From Chionoecetes opilio (Eukaryota > Arthropoda > Malacostraca > Decapoda > Majidae), in assembly GCA_016584305.1 (NCBI GenBank), contig JACEEZ010020593.1:1-64000 (forward strand): DNA of 64,000 nt, written 5' to 3'. Position 1 is the stretch's first letter. Each line of letters begins with the position of its first letter. Below the pieces are notes generated by a model, which did no database searches, was not told where the DNA came from, and saw only the letters and a list, made by a program, of their open reading frames with translations. Shown piece by piece: positions 23,640 through 36,000 of this stretch. Both the position numbers and the translations under genes were made by a program.

Positions 23640-26600
23640 ATGCCCACAACTTTTGGGTCCGCCCTTATGTTTGAAGATATTTAGGGGGGGAAACCCCTTC
23701 CACCTCAATCTATCGCTCCCAACTGGGTCACGGGCATTTGCTAGTATTCCGCCCAGTGCCCACCACGGGGCCCGGGGACCCACAAGCTTTATAGTGCAGG
23801 GCCAAATGTACACAAAGTTTTCCCCAAGGTATTTTCCGGCGAAAATTCCCCACCCCAAAAGGGAATCAAATGTCTTTTTTGGACATGGAACGCGGTGTGT
23901 CCAGTGGGGTGAACCCCTACACGGGCCTCCTTTTGGGGTCCGTGTCAAAAGCCCTGTTGGGCCATTTTTCATGCATGCTTCCCTTTGCGAAGGTCTTTCC
24001 CCCTGAACCAGTATTTGCGGCGAAAATCCTCCCACATGTCAAAAAGGGCAATCGGGGCCCATGGGGGCCGATCCCCAATGCAGCCCCCCCCCGGGGTCCC
24101 GGGTTCGATCCAACCGCCATGGGGGTTGTGATCGCCCGTATACACCCGCCCTGAGGCGGGAGGAACTTTGGTTTCAATGGTCTTTGTCTCATGCAGATGA
24201 TGTCCCAAAAATTTTTTGAAACTCGGGTTTCCCCCAGTGCTGAACCATTGCTCTTCCCACTGCTAAAAACCCCCGTGGCGAGAGTGGCTACGTTTTTTTT
24301 TACCATAAAAAAAAACCCTTCTCATTCAGAGAGTAACTGCAATTTCTTTTTTGGAAAGCCGGGATGATTTTTTCCACCTTAAGTTTGGGGGCGTCTGAAC
24401 AGGGGCCCTTTGTCTGTTTCTCATGTCCTTTAAAAAGGGGGATGAAACGGCTAACAAAATATTTTCCGCTATCAGGGAAAAGCTCGCGGCCGACCGTTTT
24501 TAAAGGTTTAAAAACGACTTGGGGTTCGGGTGAAACCTAAAGGGCCCAAAGCTCGGGGGGGGAAAATCGCTTTCCCCCCCCCCAACCTTTACGGGGAGTC
24601 CCAGGTTTCAAACACCGAAAAAAACCTGGAAACCCTGGCTGTGGTGGGGCCTTTCGGTAAATAAAAGATTTTGTTTGTGACCAAACACCACTAACCCTAG
24701 AAAGGGGGGAAAAACACTGAAAACGCCCACCAAAGGGCCCGACCCTGGCTATAACTGTGACCCTTTGGGCCCAAAAGGGGGTTTGATGCGAAACTCATGC
24801 GACTATTTTTAACTCATTGAGAAAGAGCGGTGCTTGGCGATGGGGGCGGCCTGGCTCTATGTCCCTTGAATTCCAAAAAAAGGGGGCCTTCCCCCCCGCC
24901 CACTGTGTCTGCATTTACACCCCCGTACTCTGTTGGGTTCGGGCCCAAGAGTGGACGAATTGGGGCACGGGGGAAAAAATTCCCGGAAAAAGGACCCTGC
25001 AGAGAGACATCGTAAATCGAATTTTTGTTTTCATGACCCCGTGGAACAGAACCCCAAAGCCAAGTGCCACCGGAAACCCGGGGGATGCAAGAATATTTAA
25101 AACCTAAATTCCCCAAAAAGTTCCAGGACGAAACAGTGTAAATTCCCCATTGAACCAGGGGAACGCTCTATAAGGGGTGCCGTTCCCAACAACCAGGGTA
25201 CGTTCACGGGCCCTCCAGTCGTAAAGACTACATGGTACCAACAAACTTGATCCCCCTTTAAAAGGGAATGCAGTCCCCATGTCAATGTTGAGATTTACCA
25301 ACCCCTACTTGGGGTCAAATACCTTTTCCAAAAATTTTTACCAAAAGGGGGAAAAATGAGCCCCCATCGACATACACATAATAAGCCCGGGGACCAGCCG
25401 GGTTGCCGAACTTGATTTAGGTAAAAAAATTCCGCAGGGACAGGTATTTTTTCCTGTTTCAAGCTGAAATGCGACTAAAAAGGGGTACCCATCAAAGTGC
25501 TCGCATAGTATTTTCAGGCTGGGGAGTGCACTTTTCCATTCAACAAAAGGTTTTTTTTTGTCCCAAGGGGAAGGGAAAAGAAGCCCCCAGCAAGGCTGCC
25601 CGCAAAAAAAATTTACTGGAGGCGTGGTTCGTGCTCAAACAAAAACCCCTTGGACCCCTCTTTTCCCGGTATTTAATATACCGAGTTTATTATGTATGGA
25701 ACTTTCCGGGTGACAAAAAGTGGCCGCCGAGACAAAAAAGGGGTAAAGGGGGCGTTTGTTTTTAAATTTTGACGTACCCCCCCTTCCTACGGTGAAATCT
25801 TCTTTTCCCTTTTACTACTACTATGCACTGCAAAGGGGGGCTGAGAGTTTGAACTCTCAGAAAAAGTAGCAGGGGTCTTTCCCCCCTTTCTTCAAGCAAC
25901 GTGTCAGGGAAGGGGGCTACTCGGGGGCCACCCCAGAAACGTGGGGGCTTTTCCCGAACACGCAGTGACAAACAAATCCCCGGCGCATGCGGAGATTATT
26001 CCCTGGGAAATTTTGCACTTTGCCGTTCCCTCTGGGCCCCAAAGGGATTGTTCCCCATTTTTTTTTAAGGCTATGGGGGGCCCGGGGCTGGAAGCTGGAT
26101 AAACAAGCAGCTCATCAGGATGATGAGATGATAGTAAATCCCTCAGGGGTGCGGGGAGAGACCGTTCCCCTGCGCCCGGACCATTTTGGAGAGGTTGGGC
26201 CCAAAAGATTTCAAAACGGCAAGGGTGGAGATCTTACTTAAAAGCGCCTGAAAATCATCAGCGGGGACGACGACGACGACGATCACGGCTTTTTCAGCAG
26301 CAGGGAGCAGCGAGTCAAATGGGAAAAAATGCTCCCTTAACCGCACTTCAAATAAATTTTTTAAACGAAAGGGAAAAAATTTAAAGCTGGCCAGAGAGAA
26401 GCCTACGACGCCGGGATGGCCCGCAGTGGGGGGTGCACCCCCCAAAACCAAAAGGCCCAAAATAAAATCTCGAACATTCCACTTGATGGTCCGGAGGTTT
26501 CAAAGGGAAAAACGTAAATTTCCCGAATGCCGGGCCCTTTGATTGTCGAGGGTAAGTTCAACCCAAACCCAAATTTCTAGGGCATGGTCTGGTTTTGGCT

Positions 26601-27872
26601 GCAACTTTTTCTCCTCAATGGAGCGACAGTGCACTCGAAAACCCCCAAAACCCTTTCCTTTTTTTTGGGGTGAGTGCACTACCCGGGCGGGCTCAAATTT
26701 TTATCAGAGAAAAGCTTTAAATGATTCGCGCCCGGCCAATAAATTTTAAAGGGACAGGGTTTCCCTGACCCATGTCGCCCCCCTGAATGCCTTTTACAAG
26801 TGGTTGAAGTTACTGATGGGCCCCAGAAAATTCCCCCTTTGGGGACAAAGTTGTGCTATTTGCTGGTGACTTTTGTCAAATATTACCAGTGGTGGGCCAA
26901 CGCCCATCCCGCCCGGTCCCTCCAGATAATTGTAAAAAAAAATTTATCACATGGCCCCCAATTTTAACCTCTCAGGACTCCACAGTCAAAGGGGAGTGTC
27001 TGAGCAAAAAAAGCCCAAACTTTTCGGGGAATTTTTTATTTGGGATTTGGGAACGGGACTCTGTTTTGTGCCGCCCCAAATCCCGTTGGTTTTCCTTGTC
27101 ATTCCCCCCGATGTCCTATGTTTTAAAAAGGAATTGGTTTTATTTTTTTATTCGCACTGACGTTCTTCAAAAAAATCTCCAAACCCCTCGACGTCTCTTT
27201 TGTCCCCTCAGGAAAACCCCCATGTGGATATGCTCAACAAGTTTGTAAACAAACAAAAAAAAGCTTTCATGGAACCCAAGTATACTTTCCCGTTTCCCGA
27301 TATAAACGAAAACCCCCTGGAGAAAATTCGGACTTTTTAAATTTAACATAAAATTGCCTATTGATTTCCTCAAAAGGCGAAACCCCCCCAAAAATTCTGC
27401 CACACCCATTGGCCCTCATAGTGGGACAGCCGGTTTCCCTGCTCCTGAGAAACCCGGTGTGACCCGGGTGAAATTTTTCCCTTGGAAAAGTCTCCTCGTC
27501 GAAATCTGAGAGCGATCTTGTGATCTTTTTCAGATCCAATTTTAAAAGTGCCTGTGCTTCTTTTTAAGACAGTTCGCCAAGTTGGGGCGTAAGAAACGAT
27601 GGGGGATTTTGTCAGGGTTCAATTTCCAAATTAAAAATTTGGGAATGCCCCACAGTTTTCATAAAACACAGGGCCAGACTCTCAATTTTAAAACGGCCCC
27701 TATCTCCGTCCAGCGTGTTTTCACACGGCATGCTCTACGTTTTCTATGTCCAGAAATGGGGGAGACGATGCGGCCTGCGCTATGTATCGAAAAAAGGGTT
27801 TACAAACCAAGGCACAGTCCCCTTTAAACCCAAAATTATAAAGCGGAACATTGTCTTTCAAGTTGCCCTCAG
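23640..27872 (+). pseudogene. Broken Helitron Rep/Pif1-helicase polyprotein
   Basis: Helitron-like landmarks follow in the right order but in shifting frames. They are GARGPTSFIVQGQMY (about 23770-23815, the N-terminal Helitron region), a block with KFPKKFQDETV (about 25106-25135), HVNVEI and KYLF (about 25278-25325), and KKNLLEAWFVLKQ with YYVWN and KKWPPRQKRGKGG (about 25603-25755). The Pif1-type helicase follows, with AGDFCQILPVVG (about 26859-26894) and a final HKTQGQTL (about 27661-27690). It stops near 27872 after KRNIVFQVAL. Intact enzymes nick and unwind DNA for rolling-circle transposition. Stops and frameshifts occur every 100-200 bp, some perhaps from consensus error. Confidence 0.75.
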
Positions 27873-28616
27873 CTAAGTCGTTTACGTCGACTTTAAAGGG
27901 GGCTGGTTGAAAAATCTCCCTCACCATTTCAACCCCTACGACTAGGCAAACCCAAAGATTGACGCCGTCGTTCGGGTACGGGGCCCTTACGAAAAAATAT
28001 TTATAAAGTGGGTTTTTTATGGCGTTTGGGTTTAAATTCGATCTGGTTTTTGGGGCTACGCTCTTGGTAGACCGAGCCATCCCTATTCAAAACCCCATCC
28101 TAAATATTTCCCCCGCGTTAAAAAAACCGTCCGCCCGTTAAAACTTTAAAATTTTTTATGTGGTTTAATTTATGGCGTATTTTAAATTTGATCGAAAGGA
28201 AAACCATTCTGATCCCCTCGATTTTTCTCTTATCTTTTTTTTCGTATTTTTTTGTTTCTTTTTATGGTTTTTTCTTGTTTATTTTTTAAACTGTCTTCCT
28301 TTCCCCTCTGGGCTTTTTATCTTTTCGTATTTTATTTTTTTAGTCCCTAAACCCCAAACCCTTCCCTCTCCCCTTTTTTTATTCCCTTTTTTTTTTCTTC
28401 TATTATCTCATTCGTGTTTTTTTTTCATAACAACATACTGCACAATTATGTCACTTGCCTTTGAAGACCAATAACTTCTTCATCATCTTCTGTTCATTTT
28501 TTTGTTATTCGCTTCCTTATTTTCCTTTTCTTGTTTTCTTTACAACACTATTTTAGAACCTTATATAAAATGTATCGCTACTAAGGGATCAATAGAAATA
28601 TTGATAACATTATACA
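27873..28616. other. Unassigned T-rich spacer
   Basis: The open frame at 28172-28474 is a Phe/Leu-rich translation of T-rich DNA and is not supported as a gene. Homopolymer noise falls off near 28.5 kb. Confidence 0.5.
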
Positions 28617-28863
28617 TTAAAGTAATCGTCCAGACCCAATTTTGTTTTGCCTAATTATGTTGAATGTACGTTCGAAACACCTAATCCACCAAAAATAATT
28701 GATTTCCAGGCCTTATTTCCGTAAAAATACGACTTTTGTAAAACGCGCGAAAAAAACTGTCTTCCCTCCAACAGGGCTACGCATGTTATTGATGACGTCA
28801 CAAAAGGAACGCTCCAATGTAAACAACACTCGTCTGCCTCTGTGAGACCTGTCGGCAAATGTT

Positions 28864-29994
28864 ATGATGAGCGATTGTACTTCGGTGTCAGACAGTGAAT
28901 CTGTCGCTGTGATAGATCTAGAGTACGATGCTCAATCTGAGACCGAACTAAATGACGCTGCTCGCGTATATGAGGAAAAGGAACCTCAGATTGTGATGGG
29001 AGCCCAACCCTATATGTTTGAGCCAGAGTACGAGGTGGATGAACAGGTGTTAGCGGAGCCTGCTGAGGTTCAACACTACTACACACACAAACACTTCTAC
29101 ACACACACAAACACTACTACACACACACAAACACTACTACACACACACAAACACTACTACACACACACAAACACTACTACACACACACACACAAACACTA
29201 CTACACACACACACACAAACACTACTACACACACACACACAAACACTACTACACACACACACACAAACACTACTACACACACACACACAAACACTACTAC
29301 ACACACACCACACACAAACACTACTACACACACACACACAAACACCAAACACTACTACACACACACAAACGCTACTACACACACACACACACACACAAAA
29401 GCTACTACACACACACACACAAACACTACGTACTACACACACACACACAAACAACTACTACACACACACACACAAACACTACTACACACACACACACAAA
29501 CTACTACGCACACACACACAAACACTACTACGCACGCACACACAAACACTACTACGCACAAACACAAACACTACTACACACACACACAAACACTACTACA
29601 CACACACAAACACTACTACTACTACACACACACACACACACACTACTACACACACACACAAATACTACCACACACAAACACTACTACACACACAAACACT
29701 ACTACACACACACAAACACTACTCACACACACACACACACACTACACACACACAAACACTACACACACACACTACTACACACACACACAAACACTACTAC
29801 GCACACACACACACTACTACGCACACACACACACAAACACTACTACACACACACGCACACACACAAACACTACTACACACACACACAGCAGCGCGGGAAG
29901 AGGAGCCTTCCTTTTGTTAAGTCACCGAGCCGTGGCGCATCGTCTGCCAGTTGCCAGCAGCGTTTTCGAAGCTCCGGGAATTTACAGATTTTGA
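28864..29994 (+). CDS. P2RX7-domain-like element protein, C-terminus replaced by repeats
   Basis: The frame opens MMSDCTSVSDSESVAV and reads about 70 non-repetitive residues: an acidic/serine leader, LEYDAQSETEL, and PYMFEPEYEVDEQ near residues 45-57. The Q-P-Y-x-F-E-P-E pattern after an acidic leader recalls the N-terminus of P2RX7 intracellular-domain-like proteins of invertebrates and fish. From about residue 71 (29075) it reads through the CA-rich array as HYYTHTHTN repeats, then about 30 residues of the element's 3' block, to a stop at 29994. The cysteine-rich domain expected in the family is missing. I regard it as a truncated element gene. Family assignment is tentative. Confidence 0.45.
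   Translation: MMSDCTSVSDSESVAVIDLEYDAQSETELNDAARVYEEKEPQIVMGAQPYMFEPEYEVDEQVLAEPAEVQHYYTHKHFYTHTNTTTHTQTLLHTHKHYYTHTNTTTHTHTNTTTHTHTNTTTHTHTNTTTHTHTNTTTHTHTNTTTHTPHTNTTTHTHTNTKHYYTHTNATTHTHTHTKATTHTHTNTTYYTHTHKQLLHTHTQTLLHTHTQTTTHTHTNTTTHAHTNTTTHKHKHYYTHTQTLLHTHKHYYYYTHTHTHYYTHTQILPHTNTTTHTNTTTHTQTLLTHTHTHYTHTNTTHTHYYTHTQTLLRTHTHYYAHTHTNTTTHTRTHTNTTTHTHSSAGRGAFLLLSHRAVAHRLPVASSVFEAPGIYRF
29075..29888 (+). repeat. (CTACTACACACACAAACA)n minisatellite
   Basis: About 35 units of ACTACTACACACACACAAAC with variable CA length. It occupies the same position in the element as the GT-rich array of the copy at 17.5 kb. Confidence 0.95.
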
Positions 29995-30122
29995 TTGCGG
30001 ATTATTCAAAAACGGCTGACTGGATGCAAAAACTGACAGCATATTGTTGATACACTCGATAATGGCTATACTTTAACTACATCAAATCAGGAATGATGAA
30101 ATGGTCTGGACGATTACTTTAA

Positions 30123-30524
30123 TAACAGGAGCTTGAATACCATTACTGGATACAATACGTGCCAGTGCTTACGTGTGTGTAATAAGAGGAGGAGTAGGCT
30201 TTTTGTAAGCTTTTTCGAGGGTTTTTGGAGGAAAGGAACGGGTGATTATGATAGAGAGGTTTGCTTACTTTGGTTGAATTGTGGATTATAACGTTAGTTG
30301 ATGCTGCTAACTCCCTCCCTCCTTCTTTCATTTCTTCCTCTACCACCTTGCTCCATTTTCAGATATATATGCTAATGTATTATTTAAAAAAAAAAATCAT
30401 ACATTTTTGTATTACTCATTTTTTTCTTAAATTATCACTTTGTTTATCTCTTTTTGTTCCATTATCCCCTATCTTTATTTTTTTTCGATCCATTTTTGCT
30501 TTTTTTCNAAAAAAACTGAATCTT
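30123..30524. other. Unassigned spacer with one ambiguous base
   Basis: T-rich sequence with no gene. Position 30508 is an N, the only ambiguous base I noticed, and lies next to A and T runs. Confidence 0.6.
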
Positions 30525-31190
30525 CGTAAATATTTGTTCATATATTATCAAAAAAAAACAGAAAAAACACGTAAAGAAATCCCATTCGAGACTATAAAAG
30601 AAATATGCATAAATTAATTCACTTAACCCTTTTGCCTTTTAAAACTTTCCCGTCAACTTTTATCATGAAGGGTATCAATAGAAGCGCAATTTTATTAGTT
30701 TCCATTGATGTATTTCTTTTATCTGATAATTAATTAGAATCATGCATAAATTAGCGTTTAAACAAAAATAAAAAATCATCAATCGGGAAATTTTTCCCGA
30801 TTGATGATGTTATTTATTCATTTATATATTTCGTTTTCTGATAAACGAATTAGTACCATGTAAAATTAGCGTTGCCTAAATAAAATAACCTCATCAATCG
30901 GGAAAATTACCCGATTGATGATTTTATTTATTTAGTTAACGCTAATTTATGCATGGTTCAAATTTCATTTATCAGATAACAAATATAGCAATGGAAAGCT
31001 AATAAAATTGCGCTTCTATTGATACCCTTCATGATAAAAGTTGACTCGCAAAGTTTTAAATGGCGAAGAGTTGAAGTGAATTTTAGTTCATGCAATTTTC
31101 TTCATAGTCTCTTAATGGCATTTCTTTACTTGTTTTACTGTTTTAATTTGATAATATTATAGAACAAACATTTACAAAGATTACATTTAT
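30525..31190. repeat. Large palindrome, family P, copy 1
   Basis: The left arm (from about 30525, with ATATTATCAAAAAAAAACAG) is complementary to the right arm ending near 31190 (TTTAATTTGATAATATTAT). Internal pairs include GGGTATCAATAGAAGCGCAA at 30670 with its complement at about 31005. The centre contains two smaller perfect palindromes, TCATCAATCGGGAAA with TTTCCCGATTGATGA at 30776-30809 and again at about 30891-30922. The same arm sequences recur in the palindrome at 53.0-53.7 kb. Confidence 0.9.
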
Positions 31191-31503
31191 ATCATATATA
31201 CTGATAAACCAGTCTATATGATCCGTATATTATTATATATGAATCCGAGCGGCCCTCCGATTTCGGGCCCTTGCGCGACAGGCCAAAATATTCCTTTGGC
31301 GCAGTCAGGTATATAGTGGTCTACGCCTCGCCGCATCGAGTGACCGCGCCTTTTGCCGACACCCGGACTTGAGACTGAGACTAGTGCGAGTGTAAAACCG
31401 CCAGGGAAATGATCACACGCAGTACTGCAAATGCTTCCCCGCCGGGGTGGGGAAGCGGGCTTCGGAGCGCCCCTCCTTTCGTCGTCCCCTCCCAAACACT
31501 CGA

Positions 31504-32515
31504 CACCAATAATGAGGCTCACAAAAGAGGCCGACCGCAGTCCCAGTCCCGAGCGCGAGCGCGAGCTTGCTAGCGCCGACGATGCCTACGACGTCGATGA
31601 TGATGAGAGTGAACCACCACTCGTCATCGACATGTCCGCAGGAGCGAGGCCAGAGGAGGCCGCGCAGGGCAAGGACTGGACCACTATGGTTAACGGTCCC
31701 CGCCGCCCCCCCCAAGTTCAAGCTGAGAAGCCTGGAGGACCAAACCTAGCGCCAGCACCTACCGGGCCATAACGGCCCTCGAGGACGAAAACCCGACCCT
31801 GAAGATGGAGGTGAGGCCCAATCTCTACGGAGAATACATCCCCCACCCCCAAGGACGAGGAGTCTGTGGCCTCCTGCTGCGCCTCGCTGAAGATGGCAAT
31901 GGGGTGCCCTCCTTGACCCTAGTGTGAGGAGGCACAAGGTAGTGCTGGAGCGCTACCCTGTTAATTTCCCCACTCGATGCGGTGAAGGCAAAACCCACCA
32001 TGGGGATTCCGCCACAGGGCCCTGCGTGGCTAAAAACAACATAGCCACGAGGCAGGTGATGATTGTCCACGAGGGGCAGCCACCTGCCAAGCTAACCCTG
32101 CGTTCCTGGGGCACCTACCCTTACGCCCTACCGGAGCGAGCCGGTAGGTGCTACAAGTGCCAGCGATTAAACCATTTGCAAGTTAGGTGCAGCACTCCGT
32201 CAGTGGGAGTGATCAGCCTTAACCCCCCCAACGGAGGATTGTAGGGCCCCCCCAAAGGCCAAGGGGGCCCCACCACCGCAAATTTGCCGAATTGCGGGAG
32301 GAAACCCCCACGCCGGGAAACCCTCAGTGTCCTGAAGGCTTCGCAGGATGCCTCACCTCGCCTGCAGCAACGCTTCAGGCACCACGGCGGCAACACCGCC
32401 ATCATGAAAAAAGCGGACAACCCCCAGCACACAGCGGCAAAAACCGCTTCACCCCTGCTCCCCTACCACCAGGCCAGCCGGGGTAAAGGGCCCATCAAAC
32501 AGCCTTCCCCCTAGT
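31504..32515 (+). pseudogene. LINE ORF1, gag-like with CCHC knuckle
   Basis: Frames at 31431-31772, 31924-32244 and 32284-32514 follow one another. The N-terminus is acidic and low-complexity (MRLTKEADRSPSPER). The middle part carries VVLERYPVNF and RQVMIVHEGQPPAKL, followed by a zinc knuckle C-YK-C-QRLN-H-LQVR-C at about 32151-32193. In this group ORF1 binds the element RNA during retrotransposition. At least two frameshifts break the reading frame, and the expected second and third knuckles are degraded. Confidence 0.8.
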
Positions 32516-33039
32516 CTCCAGGGACCCCACCCCGGGCCGCGGGTCGGGTGGAAGGGAAATTTGAAGTGCAGCTGACAGTATCAGGGGAAAGAGGCGGCTA
32601 CCATCACCCCCGCCGCATTTCCCCCCCCCTGCCTAAACGGGAGACTGGGACCAGGTCCCGCCCCACCACACAGGAGACGCCCTCAAGGTCACCCGCCCAG
32701 CCAGCCACCTGCACCTGCAGTGCCTGAAGCGCCAGCGACAGCGAGAGCCGACGGACGTCGCGCTGCCTCATGCCACCGCTACGAAAACATTCCGTCAGCG
32801 AGGAGACGCGTGCAATTGCTGATTGCATCATCGTCCGCATGATGCATGTTATGGGAGGTCCCCCATCGCCCGGAGCTCCCCCCCTGCCACCGAGGGAAGT
32901 TGACGCCTCCTCCTCAAGGAGATTGAATCAGCCACCCAATGACGGCGGCCTCAGTGTCGACCACCACAGAGGGATCCAGGCCAGCATTCTTCCTCCCCAG
33001 CAGAGCCCATCGTCCCGCGGACCACGCTGACAACGACCC

Positions 33040-36000
33040 CCCCCAAATGCGGCGCCGCCGGCGGCGCCCCCAGGCTCAAGGTGCTGCAGTGGATCCCCAG
33101 GGCCTCCGCCCCAAGAAAATCAGGTGCTGCAGGCCATCTTCGAGGAGGACCTTGACGGGGTTTTTCCTACAGGAGACGCTCACACCTGCTGCCCTTTAAG
33201 TGGCCCCATTGCGGGCTACAGTCTCCACTCGCTCCCTGCCACTGAGGGCACCCGTGGCTGCGTGACCCCTGGTGAGGAGCGCCATCCCTCACCGCAAAAT
33301 CACCGACCCGGCGCACTGTGGAGATGGCGTGGGGGCCCTTTGGGGCGGTGGAGCTGCACGTGGGGGGAAACTCGACCTCACTGTGTACAACCTGTACAGG
33401 AGCCAGAGACACCAACTGGAGGCAGGGGAGCTGCTCACCATGGCATCGCACACTAGCCTCCTAGGGGGCGGGCGATTTTAACGCCCACCAACCCCATCCT
33501 GCATCAGTGTCGGCAACCAAACGGCGGGTCGTCCCCTAGCAGTGTTGCTCGAGGAGGTCCCTCACATACATCTCCTCAACACCGGGGAGCCCACCCACTT
33601 CCGGAGGGGGGGACTGGACCTTACCTTGGTTTGTCGGGTGACCTGGCGGCCGGCGCATCGTGGCAGGTGCACCCCCAGTGACCACTACCCACCCTCACCA
33701 CCCTCACCACAGCTTTCGCCGCCGTTTCCCGCCACGCCCTTCGGCGCGATGGAACATCAAGAGGGCGGACTGGGGCAGGTTTAAAACCCTTCCCTTGACG
33801 AGTGGTGGGTCACTTACGAGCCACCCGACAACACCTGCACCAACAGGGAGGGACCTCACGGCAGCCCTTCAGAGGGCAGCCGACGCAGCCTTTCCCCTAA
33901 TTGCACTCCGGGCCGCCGCCACCGTCCCGACTGGTGGTTCTAAAAACGAGGCGTCAGGGAGCACAACCACCGAGTCAACCTGCACAAAAAGCTGTATAAA
34001 CGACAGCCCAACCCCCCCAACCTGCGGCTGTTGCAAGATGTGGTGACTCGCGCTCGGCAGGTGTCCCCAGCGGGCCAGGGAGGCCAATGGTTGGAGTGGT
34101 GCGCCTCCTTCAACCAGCACAAACCCCCCCGGCCAGCTGTGGATGAATGTCAGGGGCGGCTTCCCGGTGCCCCCCCGCACCGACCGGCCGCCACCCACAC
34201 CCCCACCGAGAGGCGGAGAGACTCATCTGGCGTGTTCACTGCGCGTGGCTCCCCGCGCCCAACTTCCTCCTCGCACACGGCCACCTCCAGCAACAGCTTC
34301 GACAACAAACCCCGTCGAGGCTGTCAGGGAAGCGCGAGGGGAAAACCCGACGTGGCGGACCACCTCTTCACTCGCCAGGAACTGTCGTCGGCGGGAAAAA
34401 AGGGCGCGACACGCTGCAGGGACGGACGGCGTGACATACTCCATGCTCGCTCATGGGCCGGGCCTGCCCGGGGACGCCGCGCTGCTCGCCCCGCTCAACG
34501 CGTTCTTGGTGGCAGGCCCACCTTCCACCAGCGTGGAAGGGGGGCCGATATTCAGCCCATCCCCAAGCCCAGGGAGCCCACCAAGCTCAGGCCTATCTCC
34601 CTCATCAGCTGCACGGCTAAAACAGCCGAGAGAATGGTGCTCTCGCGACTGCAGTGGGGGCGTGGGAGCCCTCCACCCCCCACTGTTTGGCTCACCCGCG
34701 GCGTGGGCACAGCTGACAGCCTCCTCACCCTGCTGACTCAGGCCAACAACTGCCCCACAGTCGCAGTCTTCCTCGACCTTGAGAAAGCGTTCGAGCTGGC
34801 CAGTCCCCACGCTTTTCTCGCCCCCTCGCGAGGAAGGGGATCCGGGGAAGACTGCTCGCCTGCCGAGGACTACCTCCAGCACCGTCGGGCCAGAGTCAAG
34901 TTCCAGGGCCTCAAATCACGCACAAGGAACTGGAGAACGGGACGCCCCAGGGCGGCATCCTAGCCCGTTCCCGTTCAACCCGCTTTATTGGAGGAGCTGG
35001 TCGCCCTGCCCTTCCAGGCTGGCACCGTCCTGCTCAGCTACGCCGACGACCTGGGCCCCCGTTGTCACCGGGCGGGGTGACGGTTTTGCAAGACGCAGCG
35101 CGCTCTGACCTCATCACCGCCAAGTGCGAGGAGCTGGGCCTCAAGATCTCGGCGCAGAAGTCCCGGGCCATGACTATCAAGGCAGCCAAACCCCGTCTGT
35201 CAGCTGCGCGTCCAGGGCATCGGCCTGGCCTGGACGGACTCCTAAACCCGTACCTCGGGGTGGGGCTCGACAGGTGGCTGTCGTTCACGGCGCAGCTTTA
35301 CTACCAGAGGGAAAGGACGCAGGCCAGGCTGAACGTGATGCGGGCCATGACGGGCTTAACGCCGGCGCCACCTTCTCTTTCCTCCGCCTGTAATATGTGC
35401 AGGCTGTGCGCTCCCTGGTGGATTATTGCGCTCTGTCATCATCGCGCTCTCCCCCAGTCACAGGAGCGGCTCGAGGTGCTCCAGACAACGCCATGAGGAC
35501 CATGCTTGGGGCTCCGAGATGGTCCAGCGCCTGCGTAATGCAGAGCGAGACCAGATTGGTGCCCCTCGCCACCAGGGTGCAGTGCATCATGGGCCCGTCG
35601 CGTGGCCAGAGTATTCCCGCCGCGACGTGGAGGGCGTGGCGCAGAGGAGACTCCGGCTGGCCATGACGCAGGCCATCGATGCCTGCGCGGCATCACGTGG
35701 TCATCAACACCCCCGCTAGCCACCCACAGCCTCATTCACGCGGGGATCACCGGGCCGTGGCGGGAGGCCGATGTCCCCCCCCACCTACAATGCTCCGCCC
35801 CCGTGGGGGCCCCCCGCCGCAGAGTTCACCGCCACGCAAATTGCCTGCCTGTAAAGCCATGTGCACCACCCGGGGGCTGCGGCCCGACGCGCTGATGGCC
35901 ATGGCCCAGGTCGCCGAGCGGGACAGCCGTGTATACTTCACTGACGGCTCGGTCGACCCGGATAGTGGCAGAACAGGTGCCGCGTTCGTCACCACGGGTG

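Larger units (their letters stand above)
28621..30118 (+). mobile_element. TTAA-family DNA transposon, copy 4 (best ends)
   Basis: Bracketed by TTAA at 28617-28620 and 30119-30122. The terminal inverted repeats are perfect over 16 bp: AGTAATCGTCCAGACC and its complement GGTCTGGACGATTACT. TTAA duplication is typical of the piggyBac and Kolobok superfamilies, but no transposase of either is visible. The interior has a conserved 5' block, an open frame from 28864, an 0.8-kb CA-rich array and a conserved 3' block. It is 1498 bp. Copies 1-3 in this window share both conserved blocks, so termini and sub-termini define a real family. Confidence 0.9.

Noticed and set aside
29075..29994. Long His/Thr/Tyr-rich frame as a repetitive protein gene
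   Set aside because: It is the translation of a CA-rich minisatellite, and other frames and the opposite strand are equally open. Only the first 70 or so codons of the frame are kept.
30776..30922. Bacterial-type terminator or riboswitch from the AT-rich hairpins
   Set aside because: The setting is eukaryotic, and the hairpins are parts of a larger palindrome found twice in the window.
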